Shown one piece after another: positions 1 to 7,023 of a DNA stretch of 13,856 bases. Numbering within the stretch: the first letter of the stretch is position 1; the number at the start of each line of letters is the position of its first letter. The stretch is from JAHWJR01 sp035942035 (GTDB taxonomy: Bacteria; Actinomycetota; Acidimicrobiia; Acidimicrobiales; CADCSY01), in contig DASZDK010000017.1 of assembly GCA_035942035.1 (NCBI GenBank), positions 1-13,856 of the forward strand. The letters run 5' to 3'. The notes below the pieces were generated by a model, which did not search any database, was not told the DNA's origin, and saw only the letters and a list, made by a program, of their open reading frames with translations. Position numbers and translations under genes: made by a program.

Positions 1-1
1 G

Positions 2-427
2 GGACTGTCGGTGGTCTACGTGCCCGAGGCAGTGGTGATGCACCGCTACGAGTTCTCCCGCAACCCCCGCAAGCTGTTCCTGGCCGAGCGGAACCGCCTG
101 TGCATGGTGCTGACCCTGTACGAGGCTCGCACGCTGTGGCTCCTGAGCCCGGCCCTGATCGGCCTCGAGGTGGCGGTGGTGGCCCTGGCCGTGTCCCAGG
201 GCTGGTGGAAGCAGAAGCTCGCGAGCTGGGCATGGCTCCTTCGCCGCCGTTGTTGGCTACGGGAGCGGCGGAGGGCGGTGCAGACGTCCCGGCGGGTCAG
301 CGACCGTGCGCTCGCTGACCGGTTCGCCACCAGCCTGGCACCAGGCAACCTGTCCCTTCCGGCGTGGTTGGCGCCCCTCGACCGCCTGCTGGCCCGTTAC
401 TGGCGGCTCGTACGTCGCTTTCTGTGA
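2..427 (+). CDS. Glycosyltransferase family 2, C-terminal fragment (5' truncated by window edge)
   Basis: The reading frame is open from base 2, so the start and the catalytic N-terminal part lie outside the window. About 141 residues are visible. They begin with V-x-P-E-A-V-V-M-H-R-Y-E-F-S-R-N, followed by K-L-F-L-A-E-R-N-R-L. This is the segment that in actinobacterial GT2 enzymes follows the ED..L..R acceptor region and leads into C-terminal membrane helices. A hydrophobic stretch (around LLSPALIGLEVAVVALAV) supports membrane association, and an arginine-rich tail follows. The likely role is sugar transfer onto a lipid-linked or envelope glycan at the cytoplasmic face; donor and acceptor cannot be read from this part. 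It converges on the flippase gene with only 14 bases between the stop codons. The family call is fairly sure; the specificity is unknown. Confidence 0.75.
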   Translation, partial: GLSVVYVPEAVVMHRYEFSRNPRKLFLAERNRLCMVLTLYEARTLWLLSPALIGLEVAVVALAVSQGWWKQKLASWAWLLRRRCWLRERRRAVQTSRRVSDRALADRFATSLAPGNLSLPAWLAPLDRLLARYWRLVRRFL

Positions 428-441
428 CGGGTTGTGGGGCA

Positions 442-1785
442 TCATCCAGGCGAGCGAGCTGCCGTGGCCGGCATGCCCCGTAGCGATGCTGCAAGGAAGA
501 CGCCCATGCATGCGGCGGCGACGGCGGAGCCGGCGACCACACCGAGCTCCGTGCGCAACAGGAGGTCATTGCCGAGGGCGGTCACCACGGCGAAGGCGAT
601 CGTGCCCGCCAACCACGCCATCGCCATTCGTGCCGGACACGACAGGGCGATGAGCGCCTGGGACAGGGCCATGGCCACCATGTAGGCGGCGCTGGCTGCC
701 GCCAGCAGGACGAGATCGACCCGTCCCAGTGCCAGCTCTGCTCCGAAGAACAGCGTCACCACCGACGGCCCGATGGCGAAGGCCCCCACGGTACCCACCG
801 CGCCGGCGCCGGCGACCACGGCGAGCAGGCGCCACAGTCCGCGGCGGAAGTCGTCGAGGCGACCGTTCGCCACCGTCGCGGCGAGCGCGGGGAGCAGTGC
901 GGCCTGCACCGCGGCGAAGAGGAACAGCGGTACCCGGGCCACGATGAGCGCGGCCAGGAACCTTCCTGCCTCGGCCGTCTCCGCCTCGGTGGCCAGCAGC
1001 TTGACCGCCACCGGACCGGCGTTGACGAGGACCTGGGCCAGGACCGAGCCCGCCAGTAGCCAGCCCAGCACGCTGGACAGCTCCGTCCACGCGGCCTCGG
1101 GGCCGGGACGGGCAAGCTCGCGCTGTCCTCGAAGAGCGAGGGCGACGGCGCCGAAGGGAGCCAGTCCGAGCACGAGCCCGTACGCGCCCGCACCGCTGAC
1201 GCCGGCGACTGCCAGCGCCAGGCAGGCCCCGAGCCGGAGGAGGCCCTCGCCCGCCAGCGACGTCGAGTACGCCTTGAACCGGCCGTTGCCGGAGAGCGCC
1301 CCGCGCGTCAGATGGAGGGCGAAGTAGCCACCGAGCGAGAGCAGGAACCCGGCGAACAGTGCCACGTCGCCGTCCAGCAGGCGATCGAGCAGCGGCCCGT
1401 TGAAGATCATCGCCGTCACCACGAGCAGGGCGACGAAGCCCGCCCCGAGCATCGCTGCCCGCCGGAGCGCCGGACCTCCGCCGAGCCCCCGAGCCCGCCG
1501 GCTGGCGACGGCCCGTGCCGCCTCCTGCTCGAGCGGCAGGAAGAATCCGGGGCCGACGAGGAGGGCCAGCGCCCACAGCACCGAGAGCCGGGCGTACTCG
1601 ATGGTGTCGATGGCACGGGCGGCCACTGCGAGGAAGCCGTAGGCGCTGGCGCCGGTGATCAGCAGCCCGACGCCGACCGCCAGGGTTCCGGGGGGGAGGG
1701 GGTTGCTCTGGATGGTGCGGTGGAACAGCTGGCGAATGCGCACGAGGCCGGCAGTCAGCGTCGGCGAGGTGCGTCGGGGCGGCAC
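442..1785 (-). CDS. Polysaccharide flippase (Wzx/MOP-like membrane protein)
   Basis: A 447-aa protein made largely of hydrophobic helices (roughly 11-13 possible segments) with short charged loops, matching the size and layout of MOP-superfamily polysaccharide exporters. The N-terminal part holds L-W-A-L-A-L-L-V-G-P-G-F-F-L-P-L-E-Q-E (about residues 70-88), a pattern I recognise from actinobacterial polysaccharide biosynthesis membrane proteins. The expected role is to flip an undecaprenyl-linked glycan from the cytoplasmic to the outer face. The start is a GTG at 1785; the SD signal is weak (GGCAAG just upstream). The gene begins 13 bases after the rmlD stop, so it is very probably the third gene of rmlB-rmlD-flippase and translated from the same mRNA. 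Its 3' end faces the preceding glycosyltransferase gene across 14 bases, leaving no room for a separate terminator. The transported glycan is not known. Confidence 0.8.
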   Translation of the reverse strand: MPPRRTSPTLTAGLVRIRQLFHRTIQSNPLPPGTLAVGVGLLITGASAYGFLAVAARAIDTIEYARLSVLWALALLVGPGFFLPLEQEAARAVASRRARGLGGGPALRRAAMLGAGFVALLVVTAMIFNGPLLDRLLDGDVALFAGFLLSLGGYFALHLTRGALSGNGRFKAYSTSLAGEGLLRLGACLALAVAGVSGAGAYGLVLGLAPFGAVALALRGQRELARPGPEAAWTELSSVLGWLLAGSVLAQVLVNAGPVAVKLLATEAETAEAGRFLAALIVARVPLFLFAAVQAALLPALAATVANGRLDDFRRGLWRLLAVVAGAGAVGTVGAFAIGPSVVTLFFGAELALGRVDLVLLAAASAAYMVAMALSQALIALSCPARMAMAWLAGTIAFAVVTALGNDLLLRTELGVVAGSAVAAACMGVFLAASLRGMPATAARSPG

Positions 1786-1798
1786 CTTGCCACTGGCG

Positions 1799-2647
1799 TC
1801 AGCCTTCCCGGAGCTGGCCGACCAGTCGGTCGAGCGGCTCTCGGTGGTGAGGTAGCAGCGCGACCCCGCTCAGGCGCAGGGCGGCGTTGTCGAGCACGGA
1901 GTTGGCCGGTCGAGGGGCGGGGCGAGGCGGTGCCAGCTCGGCGGTGGAGATGGGGCTTACCCGTCCCGGGTCGAGGCCGGCCGAGGCCAGCACCTCCTGG
2001 GCGAACTCGAACCAGCTCACCGGGCCCTGGTTGGTCACGTGGAACAGACCCGGCCGCCGGTCGACCACCAGCTCCAGCATCTTGGCCCCCAGGTCGGCGG
2101 CGAACGTGGGGCAGCCGCGCTGGTCGTCGACGAAGGTGAGCTCGTCACGCTCGCCGGCCAGGCGCAGGATGGTCTTGACCATGTTGGCCCCGTGCCGTCC
2201 GCACACCCATGACGTGCGCACCAGCGTCGCCTCGGGACCGAGCTCCAGCTCGCCGGCCAGCTTCGATCGCCCGTAGACCGACTGCGGGTTGGGCGCGTCC
2301 CACTCGAGGTAAGGGTCGGCCTTGGTGCCGTCGAAGACGTAGTCGGTGGAGACGTGGCAGAGATGGGCACCGAAGCGCCGTGACGCCTCGGCGACGTGGC
2401 GCACGGCGAGGGCGTTGACTCGGAAAGCCAGATCCAGGTCGGTCTCGCAGGCGTCCACCGCGGTCCAGGCGGCGGCGTTGATCACGGCGTCGGGACGGAG
2501 GCCGGCGACGGCCTGGAGCACCGCCCCGCGGTCGGTGACGTCGAGGGTTGCTTGATCGGTGCCCACGACGTCGTGGCCGCCGCCGTGCAGCAAGCGGAGA
2601 AGCTCCCGGCCCAGCTGACCGTCGGCCCCGGTGACGAGGACCTTCAT
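1799..2647 (-). CDS. rmlD: dTDP-4-dehydrorhamnose reductase
   Basis: RmlD reduces dTDP-4-keto-L-rhamnose to dTDP-L-rhamnose with NAD(P)H, the last step of the cytoplasmic pathway. The 282-aa protein has a Rossmann fold of the extended SDR type: G-A-D-G-Q-L-G-R-E (residues 7-15) binds the cofactor, S-T-D-Y-V-F-D-G is at 100-107, and the catalytic Y125-x3-K129 lies in S-V-Y-G-R-S-K. D-Q-R-G-C-P-T (175-181) is the usual substrate-side motif of the family. Length is typical. The open frame runs further upstream to 2842, but the ATG at 2647 directly precedes M-K-V-L-V-T-G, the family N-terminus, and overlaps the rmlB stop by one base (TGATG), so translational coupling with rmlB is likely. The flippase gene follows 13 bases after its stop. 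Confidence 0.93.
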   Translation of the reverse strand: MKVLVTGADGQLGRELLRLLHGGGHDVVGTDQATLDVTDRGAVLQAVAGLRPDAVINAAAWTAVDACETDLDLAFRVNALAVRHVAEASRRFGAHLCHVSTDYVFDGTKADPYLEWDAPNPQSVYGRSKLAGELELGPEATLVRTSWVCGRHGANMVKTILRLAGERDELTFVDDQRGCPTFAADLGAKMLELVVDRRPGLFHVTNQGPVSWFEFAQEVLASAGLDPGRVSPISTAELAPPRPAPRPANSVLDNAALRLSGVALLPHHREPLDRLVGQLREG

Positions 2648-3606
2648 CAACCGGCCTGCTTCAGTGGCTCCCACCACCACCGGTTGTCGCGGTACCAGGC
2701 CACCGTCGCCTCCAGACCAGCGTCGAGGTCCCACCTCGGCCGCCACCCCAGTGCGGTGATCTTGGAGGCGTCGATCGAGTAGCGGCGATCGTGGCCCAGC
2801 CGGTCGGTGACGTACTCGATCATCGACTGGTCGCGCCCGCACAGGGCCAGGATTCGTTCGGTCAGGTCCTGGTTGGTGATCTCATTGCCCGCCCCGATGT
2901 TGTAGATCTCGCCGGTGACGCCCAGGCGCAGCACCACGTCGATGGCGATGCAGTTGTCCTCGACGTGGCACCAGTCGCGGATGTTCCCACCGTCCCCGTA
3001 CAGCGGCACCCGCCGGCCGTCGAGCAGGTTGGTGACGAACAGCGGGATCACCTTCTCCGGGAACTGGTAGGGCCCGAAGTTGTTGGACGAGCGGGTCACC
3101 ACCACCGGCAGCCCGTAGGTGTGACCGTACGAGAGGGCGAGGAGGTCGGAGCCCGCCTTGGAGGCGGAGTAGGGGGACCGGGGCACCAGGGCGTCGGTCT
3201 CGCTGAAGGAGCCCTCGGCGATGGAGCCGTAGACCTCGTCGGTGGAGACGTGCACCAGCCGCTGTACCCCGAGGCGCCGGGCGACGTCGCACACGACGTT
3301 GGTCCCGCCGCAGTTGGTGCGGACGAAGTCGTCGGGGCTGACGATCGAGCGGTCGACGTGGGTCTCGGCGGCGAAGTGCACCACGACGTCGTGGCCGGCC
3401 ATGGCCGAGTGCACGGCCTTGCGGTCGGTCACGTCACCTCGCACGAACCGGAAGCGGGGCTCGTCATCGAGGGCGGCCAAGTTGGCGAGGTTGCCGGCGT
3501 AGGTCAAGGCGTCGTAGACGGTGACCTCGTCGTCGGTGGTGGCGAGCAGGTGACGGACGTAGTTGGAGCCGATGAAGCCGGCACCGCCGGTGACGAACGC
3601 CCTCAT
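2647..3606 (-). CDS. rmlB: dTDP-glucose 4,6-dehydratase
   Basis: RmlB converts dTDP-glucose to dTDP-4-keto-6-deoxyglucose using tightly bound NAD+, the second step of dTDP-L-rhamnose synthesis. The 319-aa sequence starts with G-G-A-G-F-I-G-S-N (residues 7-15, dinucleotide site), then H-F-A-A-E-T-H-V-D-R-S (77-87). S-T-D-E-V-Y-G at 121-127 carries the T122-D123-E124 triad of dehydratases, and Y146-S-A-S-K150 is the SDR catalytic pair. R-S-S-N-N-F-G-P-Y-Q-F-P-E-K (172-185) and R-D-W-C-H-V-E-D-N (210-218) are further family signatures. Every residue expected for the enzyme is present. The ATG at 3606 is the first gene of the minus-strand operon rmlB-rmlD-flippase; no strong SD is visible in front of it. 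rmlA (glucose-1-phosphate thymidylyltransferase) is not in the window, so the dTDP-glucose supply must be encoded elsewhere. Confidence 0.95.
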   Translation of the reverse strand: MRAFVTGGAGFIGSNYVRHLLATTDDEVTVYDALTYAGNLANLAALDDEPRFRFVRGDVTDRKAVHSAMAGHDVVVHFAAETHVDRSIVSPDDFVRTNCGGTNVVCDVARRLGVQRLVHVSTDEVYGSIAEGSFSETDALVPRSPYSASKAGSDLLALSYGHTYGLPVVVTRSSNNFGPYQFPEKVIPLFVTNLLDGRRVPLYGDGGNIRDWCHVEDNCIAIDVVLRLGVTGEIYNIGAGNEITNQDLTERILALCGRDQSMIEYVTDRLGHDRRYSIDASKITALGWRPRWDLDAGLEATVAWYRDNRWWWEPLKQAG

Positions 3607-3763
3607 GAACGTGGCGGTGACACGCCGGCGACCCGGTCGGCATTCAGGAAGGGCACCCCGACATTCTTAGTGGACGCCGGCCGGCCTGCCCACCGGTGGC
3701 CGCGGCGCCGCTCGTCGGCACCGTCGGAGGCGACCACTAGAGTCCGCGCCGTGCAGGGCACGC
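3607..3763. promoter_or_regulatory. Divergent control region between rmlB and the HAD gene
   Basis: These 157 bases separate the minus-strand rml operon from the plus-strand HAD gene, so both promoters should lie here. For the plus strand a good -10 candidate is given separately. For the minus strand the best I can see is AAGAAT (3668 to 3663, reading CTAAGAATGT), a 4/6 match to TATAAT about 57 bases before the rmlB ATG, with no convincing -35. No clear operator repeat was found. Confidence 0.4.
3715..3743 (+). promoter_or_regulatory. Putative sigma-70-type promoter for the HAD gene
   Basis: TCGGCA (3715-3720, 4/6 to TTGACA) is followed after 17 bases by TAGAGT (3738-3743), which fits the actinobacterial TANNNT -10 pattern. 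Transcription would begin near 3750-3751, where a GTG stands exactly 7 bases after the -10. This is the same spacing as at the two -10-like boxes near 8326 and 8394. The resulting mRNA would have about 13 bases before the HAD GTG at 3764, with AGGG (3755-3758) as a short SD. This is pattern reading only. Confidence 0.4.
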
Positions 3764-3771
3764 GTGACTGA
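3751..3771 (+). other. Possible leaderless 6-codon mini-ORF overlapping the HAD gene start
   Basis: A GTG at 3751, 7 bases after the -10-like TAGAGT, opens a six-codon frame (V-Q-G-T-R-D) that ends in TGA at 3769-3771. This stop lies just inside the HAD gene, whose GTG is at 3764 in another frame. If transcription starts at 3750-3751, ribosomes could bind the leaderless GTG and terminate at the HAD start, coupling its translation. It may equally be a chance GTG inside a short 5' leader. Confidence 0.25.
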
Positions 3772-6400
3772 GGCCGCTCCCGCCGCCGCCGGCCCCCACG
3801 ACGCCTGCGTCGCTCGGGCTCGCGCCCTGGCCGAGCGCCAGGCCGTGAAGGTGCTTTCGCTCGACGTGTTCGACACCCTGCTGTGGCGGGTGGTCCCCGA
3901 GCCGGTCGATGCCTTCGTGCTGGTGGGGCGGGCGCTGGCGGCCCGGGGCCACCTGCGGGTCTCGCCCGAGGCCTTCGCCCGCTTGCGGGAAGCGGCCGAG
4001 ATCGAGGCCCGAGAGACGAGCCGGCAGGAGCGGGCCACCCCCGAGGTGTCGCTTTCGGACATCTACGCCTGCCTGCGAGGGGCGGTGACGGGCGGCGTTC
4101 CGCCCGCCCGCCTGGCCGACGTGGAGGTGGAGGTGGAGCGGTCCCTCACCTTTCCCGACCTGGCCGTGGTCGACCTCGCTCGTTCGCTGCGGGCGTCGCT
4201 CGGCGTGCGGGTGGTGGCCGTCTCCGACACCTACTTCTCGGCGGCCCAGCTGGACCGCCTGCTCGACCGTGCGCCGTTCAACGAGATGGGCATCGAGGCG
4301 GTGTTCACCTCGTCGGACAACCGGCGCAACAAGGGCTCAGGCCTCTATGACCTGGTGCTGGAGTCGTTGGGGGTGGCGCCCGCCCAGGTGCTGCACCTGG
4401 GTGACCACCCAGAGGCCGACGTGGCCTGCGCGGCCAGGAAAGGTATCCACAGCGTCCAGCTCGACCGGCGCCCGGAGCCCCTGCCCGAGGTCCTGGAGCG
4501 GGAGGGGTTGAGCCGCGGGGACGCCGTTCAGCGGCCCCGTGCCCCGCTGGCGGCCGGCGCTGGCGACCTCGGCATCACCGCCGTTCGGGCCAAGACGCTG
4601 CGCCGGTCCGACGGGACGTCCCTGCCTTCGGGACTGCGCCCGTGGTGGGCCACCGGCGCCACTGTCTTCGGCCCGGTGTTGACCGGCTTCGCCGAGTGGG
4701 TGCACGAGCGGGCCGCCGCTGCCGGCGCCGACGAGGTGTTCTGCGTCATGCGCGAGGGCGCCTTCCTGGCTCCGCTGGTGGAGGCGGCACGGGATCAGCG
4801 TGGTGCCGGCGCCCGGGCCTCGACGCTGTGGGTCTCCCGGCACGTCTGCAGCCAGGCTGCCGTGGTCGACGCCTCGACCGGCGAGCTCGAGTCCTTCCTG
4901 CACCGGCGCCAGGCTCCGACCCTTGCCCTGGCCTGCGAGGGTCTCGGTCTGGTGGCTGGTGAGTTGCCCGACCTGGCTGACCGGGCGGGTGACCGCCTCG
5001 ATGACGAGGCCCTACGCCGGCAGTTCCTGCGGGCGGTCGCCGCCAGCGACGATGTCCGGGCCAAGGTGGTGGCGCACTGCTCGACCGTCCGCCGGCGACT
5101 GGTCGACCACGTGGTGGGCGCGGTGGGCCGTCGCTCGGGCCAGGTTGTGCTGGTCGACCTGGGTTGGGGAGCCACCATCCAGGCGGCGCTCGACGTGGCG
5201 CTGCGGGCCGAGGGCGTCGAGCTGCACACGCTCGGTCTCTACCTCATCACCAACGAGGCCGCCGTTGGTCGCATGCTCGACGGCGTGGCCGCCGAGGGTT
5301 TCCTCGGCACCGTCGGGCTACCGGACCCCGCCATCCGCTGGATCATGCGCAGCCCCGAGGTGCTCGAGCAGGTGTGCATGCCCGAGGTGGGTTCGTTGCG
5401 GGGGTTCGACGACCAGGGAGCGCCGGTGACCATGGCGGCGCCTGCGGGCCGGCCGGGTCAGCGCGAGCAGCGCCAGGCCGTCCAGCACGGGGTCCTGGCC
5501 TTCCAGCAGGAGTGGGGGCGGTATCGCGACGTGGTGCCGGCCGAGCACCACGCCCTCTCCGACTCCGCTCGTCCCCTGCTGCGGACGATGCTGCTGCGCT
5601 TCGTGGTGGAGCCGACTGCCGATGAGGCGAGCATGTTCGGCTCCTGGGCGCACGACGAGAACTGGGGATCGGACGCGTCCGAGGCTGTGCTCAGCGTGGC
5701 GCTGGCCGAGAGCCTGGCGTACATGACGCCGCGCCAGCTCCTCGACCTGCCGATGGACCGGCTCTACTGGCCCTTCGGTCTGGCTGCCCTGCACAATCCG
5801 CCCCTGGCCCGGGCCGCGGCCGCGGTGGCCTTCGGCGAGCTGCCGGCGGATCTCTTCACCTCCGGCCAGGACAGCCACGTCACGCTCTACATCGACTACG
5901 GGGCGGGGCTCCTGCCCCGGCGGCAGGCGCCGGTCTCGCTCAACAGCCGCGGCCTGGGCTACCTGCGCCAGAAGGTCGATGCCCATCCGCTGCGGGCCGT
6001 GGGCATCGGGTTCCCCTCCGGCCCTGGCCTCGTCCGCCTCGACTGGATGCGGCTGCGCTTCGGGCTGCGGGGGAGGAGCGAGCCGGTCGTGGTCGAGATC
6101 CGTTGGCCCGAGGGGTCCGACGCCCTCCGCTACCACGACGCCGTGGTGCTTTCCCCGAATCTGCTCTACGGCCCCCGTCGGGCCCCTCGCCTGTCGTACG
6201 AGTGCCCGCAGGAGTGGGGCATCGACGTCTACCGCGCCGAGGTCGAGCTGGGCTTCGGCTGGCTGGCGAGCGAGCCCGGCGCCGCCCCCCGACGGGACCG
6301 GGCGGCGCTGGCGCTGGGCCTGGCCCGGCGCGCCCGGCCCCGAGCCCGCAAGGTGCTGCAGCTCGGCGCGGCCCTGACCCGCCGGCTCCGCCGGCCCTGA
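3764..6400 (+). CDS. Large HAD-superfamily protein (COG5610-like), polysaccharide-locus associated
   Basis: An 878-aa, apparently soluble protein. Residues 28-235 form a HAD domain. Motif I is L-S-L-D34-V-F-D-T-L-L, motif II the Ser in V-A-V-S154-D-T-Y-F-S, motif III K190 in N-R-R-N-K-G-S-G, and motif IV H-L-G-D214-H-P-E-A-D219. The residue two after the nucleophile is Phe36, where phosphatases usually have the acid/base Asp. This is seen in the F-D-V-F-D-T-L-L group and leaves the reaction type open. Residues 290-560 show the second COG5610-type part: F-C-V-M-R-E-G (326-332), L-W-V-S-R-H (355-360), V-D-L-G-W-G-A-T-I-Q (464-473) and P-E-V-G-S-L-R-G-F (540-548). The last 150 residues look beta-rich and are unassigned. 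The start is GTG 3764. Such proteins are common in surface-polysaccharide loci but the substrate is unknown; a role in modifying or moving a phosphorylated or sugar intermediate is inference. It converges with rmlC across 44 bases. Confidence 0.75.
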   Translation: MTEAAPAAAGPHDACVARARALAERQAVKVLSLDVFDTLLWRVVPEPVDAFVLVGRALAARGHLRVSPEAFARLREAAEIEARETSRQERATPEVSLSDIYACLRGAVTGGVPPARLADVEVEVERSLTFPDLAVVDLARSLRASLGVRVVAVSDTYFSAAQLDRLLDRAPFNEMGIEAVFTSSDNRRNKGSGLYDLVLESLGVAPAQVLHLGDHPEADVACAARKGIHSVQLDRRPEPLPEVLEREGLSRGDAVQRPRAPLAAGAGDLGITAVRAKTLRRSDGTSLPSGLRPWWATGATVFGPVLTGFAEWVHERAAAAGADEVFCVMREGAFLAPLVEAARDQRGAGARASTLWVSRHVCSQAAVVDASTGELESFLHRRQAPTLALACEGLGLVAGELPDLADRAGDRLDDEALRRQFLRAVAASDDVRAKVVAHCSTVRRRLVDHVVGAVGRRSGQVVLVDLGWGATIQAALDVALRAEGVELHTLGLYLITNEAAVGRMLDGVAAEGFLGTVGLPDPAIRWIMRSPEVLEQVCMPEVGSLRGFDDQGAPVTMAAPAGRPGQREQRQAVQHGVLAFQQEWGRYRDVVPAEHHALSDSARPLLRTMLLRFVVEPTADEASMFGSWAHDENWGSDASEAVLSVALAESLAYMTPRQLLDLPMDRLYWPFGLAALHNPPLARAAAAVAFGELPADLFTSGQDSHVTLYIDYGAGLLPRRQAPVSLNSRGLGYLRQKVDAHPLRAVGIGFPSGPGLVRLDWMRLRFGLRGRSEPVVVEIRWPEGSDALRYHDAVVLSPNLLYGPRRAPRLSYECPQEWGIDVYRAEVELGFGWLASEPGAAPRRDRAALALGLARRARPRARKVLQLGAALTRRLRRP

Positions 6401-6444
6401 CAGCCGGCTCAGCGGGGATTGACCACGGCCTCGCGGGGGGTCGC

Positions 6445-7023
6445 CTAGGGACGAAGGCGGGCGTGGGGACGGCGGTCGGGAGGAAGGTCGGCCCGGCGGG
6501 GGTTGGCCCGGTCGCGGTCCGACAGCACGGGAGGCTCGCCCAGGCCCCAGTCGGCCTCGATCACCGGATCGTCCCAGGCGATCCCGAGCTCGTCGGCCGG
6601 GTTGTAGTAGCGATCGACCAGGTAGGTCATGGTGACGTCGCTCAGCGCGGCGAAGCCGTGGGCCACGCCGGGGGGCACGAGCACGCCCCGCTGCACGGTG
6701 TCGTCGGTGAGGCCGTCCGGACCAGGGCCCAGGTCGAGCAAGAGCGTGGCCCCGTCGGTGGGCGAGCCCGCCCGCAGGTCGTGGAGCACGACCCGGGCCA
6801 GGCCGGCGGGCACATACCAGTAGTCGGCCTGGTGCAGGTGGTAGTGGAGGCCCACCAGCGATCCCTGCCGGCGGTCGCTGCGGTTGGCCTGGACCATCTC
6901 CAGGCCGCCGGGGAACCAGTCCCGCCGGTAGGTCTCCACGAAGCTGCCCCGGGCGTCGGGGTGGGGGGTGAGGTCGACCACGTACACCCCGTCGATGCGA
7001 TCGGACGCGGTAACGGTGGTCAT
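6445..7023 (-). CDS. rmlC: dTDP-4-dehydrorhamnose 3,5-epimerase family protein
   Basis: RmlC epimerises C3 and C5 of dTDP-4-keto-6-deoxyglucose to give dTDP-4-keto-L-rhamnose, the step between RmlB and RmlD. The 192-aa cupin has D-A-R-G-S-F (23-28), H60 in G-L-H-Y-H (catalytic base), P-P-G-V-A-H-G-F (117-124), Y134 in T-Y-L-V-D-R-Y-Y (probable acid) and I-A-W-D-D-P (148-153). The sequence before the catalytic His reads S-L-V-G-L-H-Y-H; canonical RmlC has R-G-L-H-Y, so the Arg that contacts the nucleotide diphosphate is Val58 here. The open frame extends upstream to 7323, but ATG 7023 precedes the family N-terminus and shares one base with the gmd stop (TGATG), so the genes are translationally coupled. 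A Pro/Arg-rich tail (about 174-192) ends the protein. Alternative: an epimerase acting on another 4-keto sugar nucleotide, possibly the Gmd product. Confidence 0.85.
   Translation of the reverse strand: MTTVTASDRIDGVYVVDLTPHPDARGSFVETYRRDWFPGGLEMVQANRSDRRQGSLVGLHYHLHQADYWYVPAGLARVVLHDLRAGSPTDGATLLLDLGPGPDGLTDDTVQRGVLVPPGVAHGFAALSDVTMTYLVDRYYNPADELGIAWDDPVIEADWGLGEPPVLSDRDRANPRRADLPPDRRPHARLRP

Noticed and set aside
1312..2139. 275-codon plus-strand open frame
   Set aside because: It lies opposite the flippase and rmlD genes; composition is Arg/Gly/Pro/Glu-rich with no domain. Such antisense frames are expected at this GC content.
2648..2842. N-terminal extension of rmlD
   Set aside because: The added residues have no family match and fall inside rmlB; ATG 2647 gives the standard RmlD N-terminus and a TGATG coupling.
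2791..3771. 326-codon plus-strand open frame
   Set aside because: It is antisense to rmlB, which has every catalytic motif; the sequence is a Val/Gly/Asp/His-rich shadow. Only its last six codons are of interest, as the mini-ORF.
6381..6410. GCCGGC-TCC-GCCGGC palindrome at the end of the HAD gene as a terminator
   Set aside because: The stem lies in the last codons and no T-tract follows on either strand; Arg/Pro codons alone could create it.
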